Shown here: piece by piece, positions 21,392 to 32,577 of the stretch | How positions within the stretch are numbered: position 1 is the first letter of the stretch | Layout: every line of letters starts with the position of its first letter | NCBI GenBank assembly: GCA_028274465.1 | Contig: CM051458.1 | Span: forward strand, 76,981,253-77,045,252 | DNA length: 64,000 bases | Source: Plantago ovata | Lineage: Eukaryota; Streptophyta; Magnoliopsida; Lamiales; Plantaginaceae | Direction of reading: 5' to 3' | Made by a program: the position numbers and the translations under genes | Notes under the pieces: generated by a model | Seen by the model: only the letters and a program-made list of their open reading frames with translations | The model's database searches: none | What the model was told of the DNA's origin: nothing

Positions 21392-21640
21392 GGGCTCTGT
21401 TTGATTCGCCTGAAAATTTCTTAACTGAACTGAATTTAACTTATAATAAATCGGAACTGAACTGGACTGAATCTGACTGAACTTAATTTATTTGAAATAT
21501 ATATTTTCACTAAACAAATATGAACTGAACTAAATTTATATGAATTGAGCTGAATTTAATTAATTATTTTAAATTGAATTTAATAAATCTAAATTGAACT
21601 CAACTTATTTGAATTGAAATTAAGGTGAAATCAACAGGGT
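21392..21640. mobile_element. Small MITE with CTGAACTGAA motifs
   Basis: The left end GGGCTCTGTTTGATTCGCC resembles the inverted right end ACCCTGTTGATTTCACC. The interior has many CTGAACTGAA words, the reverse complement of those in the element at 20751. It is possibly hAT-like; no clear 8-bp target duplication was found. Confidence 0.5.
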
Positions 21641-21798
21641 ATTACTTGTTACGATACTGATATTTGAAGATAATACACAATTTCAAGGATGAATGGTTTC
21701 TTCCAATTCTCGCATAATTATGCCAATCAAGTACTCTTTGATATAGCTATGTACATAGCACAATAATTCTTTTTCAATGAGAATTAATTATTTACCCT

Positions 21799-21808
21799 AT
21801 AAATACAT
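21799..21808 (+). promoter_or_regulatory. TATA box of the defensin-like gene
   Basis: CTATAAATAC lies 58 nt before the ATG at 21866, in AT-rich DNA just downstream of the MITEs. Confidence 0.55.
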
Positions 21809-21865
21809 CCCTTTGCAATTAATATTCAAGTATACTAAGCTAGCACAAATTAATCAAAGCACAAT

Positions 21866-22296
21866 ATGGCAGCCAAGTCCCAAGTCAGCACCACCCTCTT
21901 CTTCAGCTTTCTCCTCATGATCATCGCATCATACGGTACGCAATTCGATTAAAACTACACGAGGGGTATATGTGCAGAAAGAGATAAAATCGAAAGGGAG
22001 ATCATTCGAGGGGTATATATTGACCAAATCATGTGAATTTTGTTATAACATTGTCGATCAAATAAATAATTTTCTATGTGATCACAGGTGGTCGAGTTAG
22101 AGCCGAAAAACAGGTTTGTGAAGTTGAAGTTCTCTTCGATATTCCCCCCACGTTCAGTGAATGTTCACAAGAGCTTATCGATAGATCCTGTGCAGATCTT
22201 GGTGACCAAGCGAGAGGACAGTGCACATCATCGTTCGCTGGTACTTGCATATGCATATACCCTTGTTTAGGGCCTTTTAGGCTTGTCAATGGGTGA
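21866..22296 (+). CDS. Small secreted cysteine-rich (defensin-like) protein, two exons, 92 aa
   Basis: Exon 21866-21935 encodes a signal peptide (Lys-containing start, then a hydrophobic core FFSFLLMIIASY). The intron 21936-22087 has GTACGC and ATCACAG borders and interrupts a Gly codon right after the signal peptide, the classic position for plant defensin-like genes. Exon 22088-22296 encodes the mature region with seven cysteines, including GQC and CICIYPC. The layout (one intron, cleaved signal, CxC near the C-terminus) fits low-molecular-weight cysteine-rich proteins; canonical members have eight Cys. A secreted role in defence or cell signalling is inference from the family. The stop lies two bases before a CACTA terminus. 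Confidence 0.8.
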
Positions 22297-22298
22297 AG

Positions 22299-22880
22299 CA
22301 CTACAAGAGTTTTGACCAATTGCGACCCAACTTGAATACGACTCTTTTTCATAAGGGTCGTAAATTTACAATTACGACTCTTATATGATCATTTGTAACT
22401 CTTAAAAGGAGTCGTATTTATATGACTATCGAAATAATAACAATGACAACTATAAAGAGTCGTAAAATGTGAGAAGGTTTTTTTATGCTTATAACCTAAA
22501 AATTTAGGGTAAATTATGACTCTTATTTTATTAAGAATGACTACTAAAAAGAGTCATAAATTATAACTAAAAAAGGGAGGTTTTAGAGTTAGGGGCTAGT
22601 TTGTACATTTTATTTTTGTAGGGGCTAATATAGCAATTTTTCACTATTAATTATTCTAATCAGATCCTTTTTCACTTTTTCTCTCCCAAACTTTGAAATC
22701 CCCAAATAGCTAGGGTTTCTCACAAATCGGAAGATGATCCGACTTTTTCCCCGTCCCGTCCTGATCGATCAAATCGACTTGTTGTTGTGAACGCCAATGC
22801 TAATCTACAGATATGCTAACAAACTAGAGCATGTGACTCGTGAGCCCTCGGAGTATATCCAGCAAGAGTCGACCAATAAT
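22299..22880 (+). mobile_element. 5' end of a second CACTA element
   Basis: It starts CACTACAAGAGTTTTGACC, followed by inverted and direct TACGACTC / GAGTCGTA subterminal motifs up to 22570, then GGAGGTTTTAGAGTTAGGGG and a leader with AGCTAGGGTTTCTC near 22710. The order matches 17250-16862 on the other strand. No CACTA gene follows; the sequence passes into the 3' end of the next gene, so only the head remains. The right limit is approximate. Confidence 0.6.
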
Positions 22881-22949
22881 ACTACAACAAATAACAAATA
22901 TAAAATAAAAAATGCTACTTTAAAAAACAGAACATGTAAACTTAAGCAA

Positions 22950-23738
22950 TTACTCAGAAAATCTGATAACACTTACATGCAATTGAATTCCGAAACAGCA
23001 AATACGAGGTTCATCTTTGCTTCTAATAATCTCAGCATGGTTAATTGAAACAGATATGGCATCAATGCAAGAATCATAGATTGAGCTATCAGAAGCTAAT
23101 GTCAACACATCCTCAGGTCTTATGTAGGTAAGTGTATGATACTCAGCAAATGACAAGTCTTCAACACCCAAATCAACATCACCTTGTTTCACTTGCTTTT
23201 TTCTATCACTGAAAAAATATACAAATAAATAAAACTCAAAACATTATATGCATAAAACTCAAACAGCCAGAATACAAATACTCAAAACACACACATATAA
23301 CAAAAAAGAAAAAAAGAAATACCTTTCCAAAGTTCAGACATGTATATCATGTAATCACAAGTCTCTTTCCTGAGACTCTTCATATCAACGAAGTCCTTTG
23401 CATGACGCCTCATCCACTGAGAAACTAATGACATATGTCTATCTGGATCTCCTACTGCCTCGCTACATCCCAAGACATCAATATGTAAATCCAAGTCTTC
23501 ATCTGCAAAGAAAACACAATATGGTAGATGTAAAACTCAAATAGAAATAACATAAAACTCAAAACAAACTGTACATAAAACTCAAAACATAAAGAAAATA
23601 ATATTATTATTAAACTTTAGAAAATAATTACCTTTCTTTTCAGCTTCATTAGACTCATGTGCTGCAACATTCTTATTCAGTTCTTTAGTTTCCATTACTG
23701 AAGGCTTTGTTGTTGCTATCAATGCATTAACTTAATTT

Positions 23739-23770
<32 letters not shown>

Positions 23771-26700
23771 TATTCAGAAAAACAAAACTCAAATCAATAA
23801 TGAATAAAATTCAAGAACATAATTTATTATTACAACAGAATTTCTAGTGTAATGTTGATTCAAAACAAAAGTTCTTACAATCCCAAATGCCTCAATCAGA
23901 ATGTTAAAATATATTTTACAATCCAAAATTGCCTGAATCAAAAATTTTACAAGAAAAATCAAGAACAAGAATAACCTTCACCTTTATCCATGTGCTCAGT
24001 GTTTAAATCATCTTCGAAATGCACTTTTCGAATTTGAGATGGTTGAGTTTCTGTTACATGAGTAACTGAAATAGAAGCAAAAGCAATAGCTTGTGACTCT
24101 GTTTCTCCTGTTTGAAGAACAACCTTTGATGACACTATTTACAATGAAAAAACATCTTAGTCAGCAATGATTATAGAAACATTCTTATAAAACTCAAAAC
24201 AAACAGCGTATAAAACTCAAATATATACAAAAAAATATAAAATGCATTGACAGACACATAACTCAAGCAAGCACAATATAAAACTCAAAACAGAAATCAT
24301 ATAAAACTCAAAATCATCTTAGCATTACAGATTCAATTTAAAGTAAAACATCTGAAATTATATACATACCATTATTCAAATTTTCAGTCTGAGTCTGAGT
24401 CTGAGTCTCAAATCTAATAATTTCTGCATGCTCTTCTTTGCTTCCATCATTGCTCAACTCAACAGTCATTTCCAAATCTTTGGTGACATTTACTTCTTCA
24501 GCCTTTTGTTTCCCATCTTCTTCACATTGTGTTGAACCAATGCCGAGGTCGTAATTAGCAACAATTGTTGCTGCTACTGCTTCACAGTGAGCTTTTGTAC
24601 ATTCATCAAGCTCTTTATAAACGACATTGTCGGTCCAGAATTTTTGGGAAGCTAAACAGCTGTAATCTCGGTCAACTGGAGCGGAACAGTTGTTCTTGAT
24701 AAATTCAGCATGATCCCGAAATACAACCTCCATGTTCCGCTTCAATAGCCTCCATCCATAGTCAAGTGGCTAAAAACAGCAAACATGAATATATAATAAC
24801 TCAAAATGATGCATATAAAACTCAAACAGGAAGCACATAAAACTCAAGAATATATCAAGAAATATTATGCTCAAGGAATAATAATGATGAATAAGAAAGC
24901 TCACATCAATGGTTAGCTTCTCCAACTCTGCATTTGTAGGGATTCCTTCGGGAATGCAGAATTTCAGAATTCTATCATCAGAATCCTCAGTCTTATCCTT
25001 CTCAAATCCACGGACCACCTCAGCTTGTGGAACAGAAAGCCCAGGTAGATTAATTCCCTTACTGATGGGAAACTCTATCTTGCTCTTTGGTTGTTTACCA
25101 AATCCACAGACCACCTCAGCTTTAAATCTTTCTTCCAAAATCTCATTTGTCCAATGCTGAATCAAAGGCAACGTTGTTGGCATTTCGTTGCCTTTGAACA
25201 CGAATCTAAAAAATGATTAAAATAAAAGTTAGATGAAAAAAACATGACAATTAACATGTAAAAATAACTGAAAAAGTTATAATATAAGATGACGTACCTA
25301 TGACCGTATGCAAGCAGCAAAACAGGAACACAAGCATAGAGTGTACTCTTGTTCATCTTGTTACCATCACCAAAAAGCTTTTTGAAGCCTTCAACAATAT
25401 TTGAAACAACAAAAGAGCACCAATCCAACTCCTTAATCTTGTCTACATCATCAATTGCACAGGCAAGCCTGACAACAAGAAAAAAGATACATATATATAA
25501 AACTCAAACAACAACAATGTAAAACTCAAACAAAACAGCATATAAAACTCAAACATATAAAACTTATAGTCAAGGTAAATATAACCGCTAAAAACTCAAA
25601 AGTTGATAATGTAAAACTCAAGCAAGCACCATATAACACTAAAAGCACTTAAAACTCAAAACAAACAGCATTTTCATACTAGAAAAGAAAAAAAAAACAG
25701 TAATAATTAATTAAAGATGAAAACATATTGAAATCTCCATTACTGCTGGATGTTGGAGCGAGAAAAACTGCACAAGCAAACATCACAAATAGCTTCTTGA
25801 ATTTAGGACCACCATGGGGAAGAGTTTCGATTGCTTTAGCCATCTTAGCACATGGGAACTCATAGACCTCAGCCTTTGATTCCGGTCGGTTACGTCTAAT
25901 ATATCCTTTAAATTCTCTATCCCACCACTCTCGAACTTTTTTAACTCGGTCAAAATCTGGTCCTTTTTCAGACAGCTTGAAGAGACGGATAGGATTGCCA
26001 GGGAAATAAGGCAACTTCAAAATATCATACACATCCAAAGCAGTAAGATTGTATGAATTGACACCAACATCTTGAAGAAGAGTGTTGCAATCGAAGTTCT
26101 CCATCAGCCACGGAAGTATGTCGAATGGATAGACATCAAATCCAAGCTTCAAAAGACCTCCAAATCCAATTGCAAAGACATCAGCCTTCTGTTCCTCAGT
26201 CAAAGATTTTATGACATTGAACATTGAACTGATTTTGCATTGGGTTGTTATAGGACGCATTTTCTTATGAGCTGCAAAAAGATTGTAATGCATATGAAAA
26301 CTCATGGACAGTGCTAAAAACTCAAAAGAAATACAATATAAAACTCAAACACACAGCATATAAAACTCAAGGATATATCAAAAAATATAATATGCATTGA
26401 CACTGATATAACTCAAATAAAACTCAAACAGAAAGCATATAAAACTCAAATATATAAAAGTCTGATATGTTGACAAAGCAAAAACTTACATACAGAATTT
26501 TACACATTTACAAACCAGGGATGTTGCAAAATACCTTAATACAATTTACATAACAGAGACACAGAAAGAAATGTTTCACAAATTAAGAAAGGAAAAACTA
26601 AGATACAGAGCACAGAACATAGATACAGAGATACAAATAACATGATTGTTAACAAATTTACAGAACATAGATACAAAGAGGAGAATTTGTACACATTTAT

Positions 26701-28248
26701 AAAGCAAAATTTTAGATACAAAGCAGAATTATCATTAATTAATGATGTTATACCCTTCCTTGCTACAACCACAGCTTTCTTGAACTTTCCTTTCTTTGAC
26801 TCCACAGCCACAACTACGAATAAAAAAGTAAACATTAATAATCAGAACAATATAATATATGTAAGACATAAATAAACATAAACAAATATATAAGCTCATT
26901 TACATACCCTTTTCTGAGACTGTCAGAATTTCCTTCTTTCCCGTCGGGCTTTTATCAACAGCCTTCCTCCTTCCCTTGACTACAACAACAGCTAGTGTCT
27001 TACCATTTTTAACACTGTCTCTTGAAGCATCCGAAGGTGAGTACTCAGAAGTATCATCAGAATCATCACATTTCCTTTTCTTGCTCTGAGGAGTATCATT
27101 CTTCGAAGAGTCTTCATTACCATCATATGAATTAGAAGGTGTACCAGCATCAGAGGGTACAAGGGAAGGTATCTCAAAGTCTTTTTCCTTTGCATTCCCT
27201 ACAAAACAGCATACAAGAGTAACACAAATTAACTCAAACATAAACTCAAACAATCAACACATAAAACTCAAAAACAAACAGAATATAAAACACATAAAGA
27301 CTAGATGAATTGCTGAACCCTAAATACCTGAAAATTAATTGAATGACTTCTATGAATGTTCAACTTTAAACTCAGTCTAAAAATCACATTAAAAACATGC
27401 AGAGTGATAAAACTCAAACAAGGAAACAAGTAAAACTCAAAACAAAGAGAATATAAAACTCAAACATTCATTCAAACCTCAAACTAAAACTAAGGCTGTA
27501 TCAAACCTCAAACATACTTACCAACAACTTTTCTTTTCTTGTCATTCGCAGCCTTTGTCCTTTTTTCCTTAGTTCTTTCATAACTACTTGACACTGAATG
27601 CTCATTATTTGCAGCATCACTGTTTGTAGGCTGTTTCCTCTTTGACCTACGAGGTTGGTGAAGTTCTCCAGTAGCATCACTAGGCTGATTCTTCGTTGAC
27701 CTACGAACATTTTGAACTACTGATGCTTGCTTTATAAGTACTGGTTTTGGAGTTCCCTTCACCTTCGAAGCTTGATTCAGAGTGTCATCTACAAGAAAAA
27801 CATATATTAAAAAAACTTTAAACCTCAAAAGAGTGTCATCTTGCGGATTATCATGATTCAATGGTACCTCACCTTCACTGACAGGTACTCTAATTGCTTT
27901 AAAAGCTACTGCATTACGTCCCTTACGGGCAACAGGTGGCTTGCCCTGCTTCGGCGGTAGCTTAGTTCTCTTTAGTGGTTGATTCATCTCACTGACAGTA
28001 GCCTCTGAATCAACATGCTCATCTCTGCCTGCAGCATGGAATCTAGCAACATCAAGCACGGTTCCAGAAAGAAGTGCATAAGCTTGATCAACCATGTGTG
28101 GATCAAGTCTAATGACAGTATCAGCTGCTGGAGCACCAACACCACCAACAGCAGAACCAGAAGCGGCAGCACCGGGAGCATTAACAACGGGAACACCAGA
28201 ACCAGAAACGGCATCAGAATTAGAATCATAAGTCGAAATTATAACCAT
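22950..28248 (-). CDS. Plant mobile-domain/Ulp1-type transposon-associated protein, 11 coding exons, 1051 aa
   Basis: Exons: 28248-27522, 27198-26908, 26813-26754, 26271-25725, 25468-25298, 25205-24905, 24769-24370, 24134-23982, 23715-23632, 23502-23323 and 23191-22950. All have GT-AG borders, they total 3156 nt and phases agree throughout. The N-terminal 350 residues are basic and disordered (SKKRKCDDSDD). From about residue 360 comes a globular block: SLTEEQKADVFAIGFGGLLK, DILPWLMENFDCNTL, LDVYDILKLPYFPG, then YACVPVLLLAYGHR and PLIQHWTNEILEERF. This is the layout of plant proteins that precede a C48 (Ulp1-like) peptidase in MULE or CACTA elements. The C-terminus (YHTLTYIRPEDVLTLASD) stops where the peptidase fold would begin; no His-Asp-Cys triad is present. 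The last acceptor (GCAAG) is chosen to keep frame; the stronger CAG at 23209 would end the protein after six codons. Confidence 0.65.
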
Positions 28249-28550
28249 GATTGCTGCAACAAAAATCAGAATCAAGTAAGACTCAAAACATTATATACAT
28301 AAACCTCAAACTTAACAACAATAAAACTCAAAATTATAGGAGCTGATGACAGAAACATAAATCAGACTCAAGTAAAACTCAAACATTATATACATAAACC
28401 TCAAACTTAACAACAATAAAACTCAAACTAATAGAAGCAGATGAAAGACACATAAATCAGACTTCAGTAAAACTCAAACATAATATACATAAACCTCAAA
28501 CTTAACAACAATAAAACTCAAACTAATAGAAGCAGATGACATGCACATGC
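23220..28550. repeat. Dispersed AAAACTCAAA repeat confined to introns
   Basis: The word AAAACTCAAA, usually as ATATAAAACTCAAAC, occurs about 40 times by eye in the introns of the 1051-aa gene and in its 5' UTR intron (for example 25498-25660 and 28320-28520), and not in its coding exons. Spacing is irregular, mostly 20-45 bp. A 36-bp A/TA run at 23738-23773 lies in one of these introns. Confidence 0.75.
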
Positions 28551-28982
28551 AGACTATACAACGACTTATAACACATGCAGAGATATTCAACACACAAAAA
28601 TGAAAACAAAATGTAACGAAACATACATATCGAACCACTTAATTGCATTGTAATTGAATTATACATAAATAAGCACAGAAATGAACAGATCGAAGCAATA
28701 ACAACCAACAAAATCACAGAAACTAATATACAAACTGAAATGAACAAATCGAAGCACTTACAGACAACGAAATCAAGCTAAAAAAGCTTCAAAGTGTGTG
28801 GATGAACTGCAAAAACCTAACACAAACCGATAAAATGAAGAGTTAGAGCTTCGACATCAATCTAGCATCCGAAAATGCGTGAATAAGAAGAAAAACTAGC
28901 AAAATTGAAGAAATATATAATAAAATTGTAGATTAGGGTTCCAAAACACAATCGAGAACAACAGAATCAAACGAAAACTCAC

Positions 28983-29150
28983 CTTCAACAGCTGAAAAAC
29001 ACAATGTAGAAGCCGACGAAGAGAATAGATACGACAGAGACGACGATCAGTAGCTTTATCACGGCGACGGAGCTTCAATTCACACGACACAGCTTTCTCT
29101 CTCTAAAACTCTCTCTCTCTAGGTTCTCTGAAACGGGAAGAAGGAAATGA
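28983..29150 (-). promoter_or_regulatory. 5' UTR exon of the 1051-aa gene
   Basis: A leader with GAGAGAGAGAG (29098-29122) ends in GTTGAAG/GTGAGT at 28983. The first coding exon follows after TTTGTTGCAG at 28254, five bases before the ATG. A (GA)n leader plus a 5' UTR intron is common in expressed plant genes. The transcription start is not located exactly. Confidence 0.45.
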
Positions 29151-29380
29151 GCGAAAATGAACGAAAAAGCGGGCGAATTATCATATTTATACCTAACCCG
29201 TTAAAAGATCCGAAAGCAATAAACCGGGTTATAACATGACCCGCGAATTTGGATATAGTATAATGGATTGATCCGGATCACTTGGTCTCACGGTCTCAAC
29301 TTATAAAGAGGTCTTAAACAAGAAATTGTAATAATTAAATCTGCCAAATTAGTTTGCTAAATTTTTTTTTTTTTTTTAAG

Positions 29381-29567
29381 ACAACATCGAGATTATGGGC
29401 TATTTGATATGCTGCTGAGCAAGGTTGTCGACAATGGCCATCCGGATGAGCAATACTGTAGAATAATCTACTGTGTCAAACTACTTGCCACTACGAGAAC
29501 AAGGGCACGCAGAATTATTGGCTATCAGAAAAAGTCCAATTGGTTTGGTCAAACTGGATCGATGGAG
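29381..29567 (+). CDS. Candidate exon of an unrecognised gene
   Basis: A 16-base T run plus AAG precedes it and GGAG/GTATAA ends it. One frame is open for all 62 codons, with YGLFDMLLSKVVDNGHPDEQ and KLLATTRTRARRIIGYQKK. The composition is protein-like but I recognise no family, and an overlapping frame with ATG at 29473 is also open. It may be a fragment of a captured gene. Confidence 0.3.
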
Positions 29568-30269
29568 GTATAATCTCTGCGACAAGATGCAGCGGTTCAA
29601 CAACGGATTTCTATGGAAAAAGTACGACCAGGTTATGCCATACTGCACTGTTTATCCAGTTCCAGATCCAAGAGAACGTTACGATATAGTCTGTATGGAC
29701 TGTATGTGCGACTTTGAAGTTCACTGTTTCCTGAAGCCGTACTACTTTAGTTGTATTTTGAGGACAATTAGTCAATTACATCTGATTATAGTTCTTTTGC
29801 AAACGATTGTAAGCTCCATTCCCGTAATTGCTTACATACCATGATTTTGTTCTGGAATTGGAATATTGACATAAATTAATGTGGTGTTTGGTTTAGTGGT
29901 AGTTCCTGATAAAGTTATTGACGTGAGATAAAAAAATTTCAAGAAAAGAAACGAAACGTAAAGAATGTTTAAAGATGGACAAAAAAGGAATACGTTAATC
30001 TATCTAAAAAAACAAAAGGGTACTTTGCAAGAAACATAAGCTTTTATTTATTTTTAGATTTGATTTGATCATCGAGTGTTTCACTAGTTTTGCTTGTATA
30101 ATGTATACACAGATTATGCTGTTAAGTTCCTTCCCTAACTTTAGATTTTGATTTTTGCTTTTGCTGGACGATTGGAATAATTAACGGGATTCAACTGCGA
30201 GAGAGAAAGTCAGCATAATGAAGAAACCGGGACCCTTAGAAAGAACTTATCTACTTTTATGTCCTGCAG

Positions 30270-30473
30270 TCACAAGAATGCTAATATCAGGGATCCTCCA
30301 TCTCAGTTAACAGATGACATAGGCTTATCTTCAAGAAAAACACCCCTTAAAACTGGAAGCCATCTTCCTGTTAACATTGGTGAACCTTCGGAATCAAATT
30401 GTGAGCATGCAGGAGACATTTCTTCTTCACCTTCTCATCCTCATCGAGATCCGGCCAGCTCACTAATGATGAA
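30270..30473 (+). CDS. Candidate exon, Ser/Pro-rich, unrecognised
   Basis: ATGTCCTGCAG precedes and GAA/GTGAGT follows a 204-nt open stretch: NIRDPPSQLTDDIGLSSRKT, SHLPVNIGEPSESN and SSSPSHPHRDPASSLMM. It would encode a disordered segment. The phase does not join directly to the exon ending at 29567, so another exon or another gene is needed. Confidence 0.35.
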
Positions 30474-30870
30474 GTGAGTTTTGTCTCCATCATCCTATGT
30501 CTTGTTCATGATTTCTTTTATTTTGCCAAGTCTTTCCTTTTGCTAGTTTGCACCACTTTAGCTGCAAGTTCCATTTCAGATGCAATAGCACTGAGTGAAG
30601 ATGATGTTATAACTTATCACTAGGATAGGATGTCATAAAAACATGATCTCTCACCTACTGGTGGTATTCTTTGTCCCCCAAAAACTTGGAAACTTACTAG
30701 TTCACAAAAACTAATTAACTACACATCATCCACTAATTTATGGCAATACTACACATCATCCACTAATTATGGTTTAATTTGGGCCATAAACTAACTACAC
30801 ATCATCCACTAATTTTAGGGTTTGAGCAAAATGGGAAGCAAATGGTATTTAGCAAATGATTATAACAGTT
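30474..30870. other. Non-coding stretch with short tandem copies
   Basis: The word AACTACACATCATCCACTAA occurs three times between 30710 and 30815. Nothing else was recognised. Confidence 0.5.
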
Positions 30871-30933
30871 GCATTTGTAGGCCAGCGGTTACGATAATTG
30901 CCTTCCAAGCAAGCAATAGTCCCGGCAAACGCA
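30871..30933 (+). pseudogene. tRNA-Gly (TCC) pseudogene lacking the T arm
   Basis: GCATTTGTAG...GCAAACGCA would form the acceptor stem; AATTGCCTTCCAAGCAA is the anticodon arm with TCC; GGCCAGCGGTTACGATAA matches the D arm of plant tRNA-Gly(UCC). Four bases (GCAA) are duplicated after the anticodon stem, and the T stem-loop is reduced to AGTCCCGG. It therefore cannot fold as a tRNA. Confidence 0.7.
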
Positions 30934-31213
30934 TCTCAGTCCTTTTTTGCTAAATTTTTTGTATTCTCTGTCTAGTTTAGGTTTTCTTGTTTCATGCCTT
31001 ATTGAGGGGAAAGCTTTATCTATTTCAAGAACCGTTAGTATAGCGTGAAGTAAATAAGGCATGGCACATGAAACAAGGCATTGTTACTAAAACAAATCAA
31101 GTTAAACAACCAACTTTCACCCAGCCAATTGATGACCCTATAGACCTATAGACTGTTTCAAGTTTCAACTAAAGTGAGCCTGAAGCTCCTGGTTTTAAGA
31201 TAATGCGCATAAT

Positions 31214-32248
31214 GAGATTTTTACGCCTGGACCCCCTCTTATGGACGTGCTTTTCAAATCTTTCCTCGTTAATAAAAGAATTACATATAGGCCCATTTTA
31301 AGCAGTTAGCGTTGACCTGCTTATAAGCTACTGTTCAATATTGATTCTCCAAACGCGGCCTTACAGAATTTAGCCTTATTCCTTTAATCTTATTTGCAAT
31401 TTAATCCTTTTTCTTTTTTTTTCTTTTCTTTTTCTCTTTTTTTCTTTCTTTTCTTTCTTTAATTCTATTACCGGATTCCGGCAATGGGTTGACCGGAATC
31501 CGACGGGAGCTCTGTAATAGAGCTCCATTAGAGCTCTGTAACAGAGCTCCGACGAGCTCTGTAAAGAGCTCCGACGAGCTCTATTACAGAGCTCCGTCGG
31601 AGCTCTTACAGGGCTCCGGTGGAGCTCTGTAAAGAGCTCCGACGAGCTCTATAACAGAGCTCCTCGGAGCTCTTACAGGGCTCCGGTGGAGCTCTGTAAA
31701 GAGCTCCGACGAGCTCTATTACAGAGCTCCGTCGGAGCTCTTACAGGGCTCCGGTGGAGCTCTGTAAAGAGCTCCGACGAGCTCTATAACAGAGCTCCGA
31801 CGAGCTCTATTACTGAGCTCCGTCGGAGCTCTTATTGCAGCTCCAGATCTGGAGCTGCCAACTCCAGATCTGGAGCTGTAACAGCTCCGATCTGGAGCTG
31901 TTTCACGGCTCCAGATCGGAGTTGATGGTGGCTACCGGATTCCGGCACCGGAATCCGGTAAATTAGAAAGAAGAAGAAATAAAAAAAATTTGGGGGAATT
32001 TATAATTTAGATAAGATATGTGGGTTTATTTTGTAATAACTTAAAGTTGAGATTGTTTGGTAAAATTTAAAATCTGATAATTGTTCAGGGACAATTATGT
32101 ATTTTCCATGATTAAGAGCGGCAAAAGTCAAGATCGTGGGTTTATTTGTAATTGTTTTGCATAAAGAGGGTTTATACGTAATTCTTTTACTAACGAGGAA
32201 ACATATGTAATTACCGAGCATAAGAGGGGGTCCACATGTAAATCGCCC
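31214..32248. mobile_element. MULE-type MITE with 9-bp target duplication, 1035 bp
   Basis: The 9-bp direct repeat GCGCATAAT flanks it at 31205-31213 and 32249-32257, the size made by Mutator-like transposases. Inverted ends of about 90 bp share TGGACCCCCTCTTATG and TTTCCTCGTTARTAAAAGAA. The middle is a palindromic GAGCTC array bordered by TACCGGATTCCGG motifs. It codes for nothing; mobilisation by a MULE transposase in trans is inferred. Confidence 0.85.
31470..31955. repeat. Palindromic GAGCTC (SacI) array
   Basis: About 25 GAGCTC sites occur in about 350 bp, alternating CGACGAGCTCTATTACAGAG and TCGGAGCTCTTACAGGGCTC blocks with a longer period of roughly 120 bp. It passes into CCAGATCTGGAGCTG palindromes at 31840-31920. 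TACCGGATTCCGG at both borders makes an outer inverted repeat. It is GC-rich in an AT-rich neighbourhood. Confidence 0.85.
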
Positions 32249-32577
32249 GCGCATAATTAGTATTTGCAGAAAGGCATAAAATTTAGGAACAGGCAAAAGA
32301 GTTGCTTTCGAGAACCAATAACATCAATTACTTAAAATACAAGATGGGTGAAACCGTGAAAGCTACAAATTAAATATGGTCCCCGGAAATAAGTTTAAAA
32401 ACACAAAGATGCAAACTTGAAAAATACATTTGCTCGAGATGCACAGATTTGGTTTTTGCCTAGCTTCCTTCTCAATTTCTTATAACCTTATATGTTCAGT
32501 GCAATTCTCCCTTCGCTTTTGTTTGATGAAACCATCAACTGCAGCAGATGTGCATATTCCTTGTTCAGTCCGGTAGC

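Noticed and set aside
27790..27835. A short intron between two AGTGTCATCT copies in the first coding exon of the 1051-aa gene
   Set aside because: The interval would be about 45 nt, too short for a plant intron, and the frame is open through it.
23738..28550. CRISPR-like array from the regularly recurring AAAACTCAAA word
   Set aside because: Repeat is only 10 bp, spacing is irregular, and it sits in introns of a plant gene.
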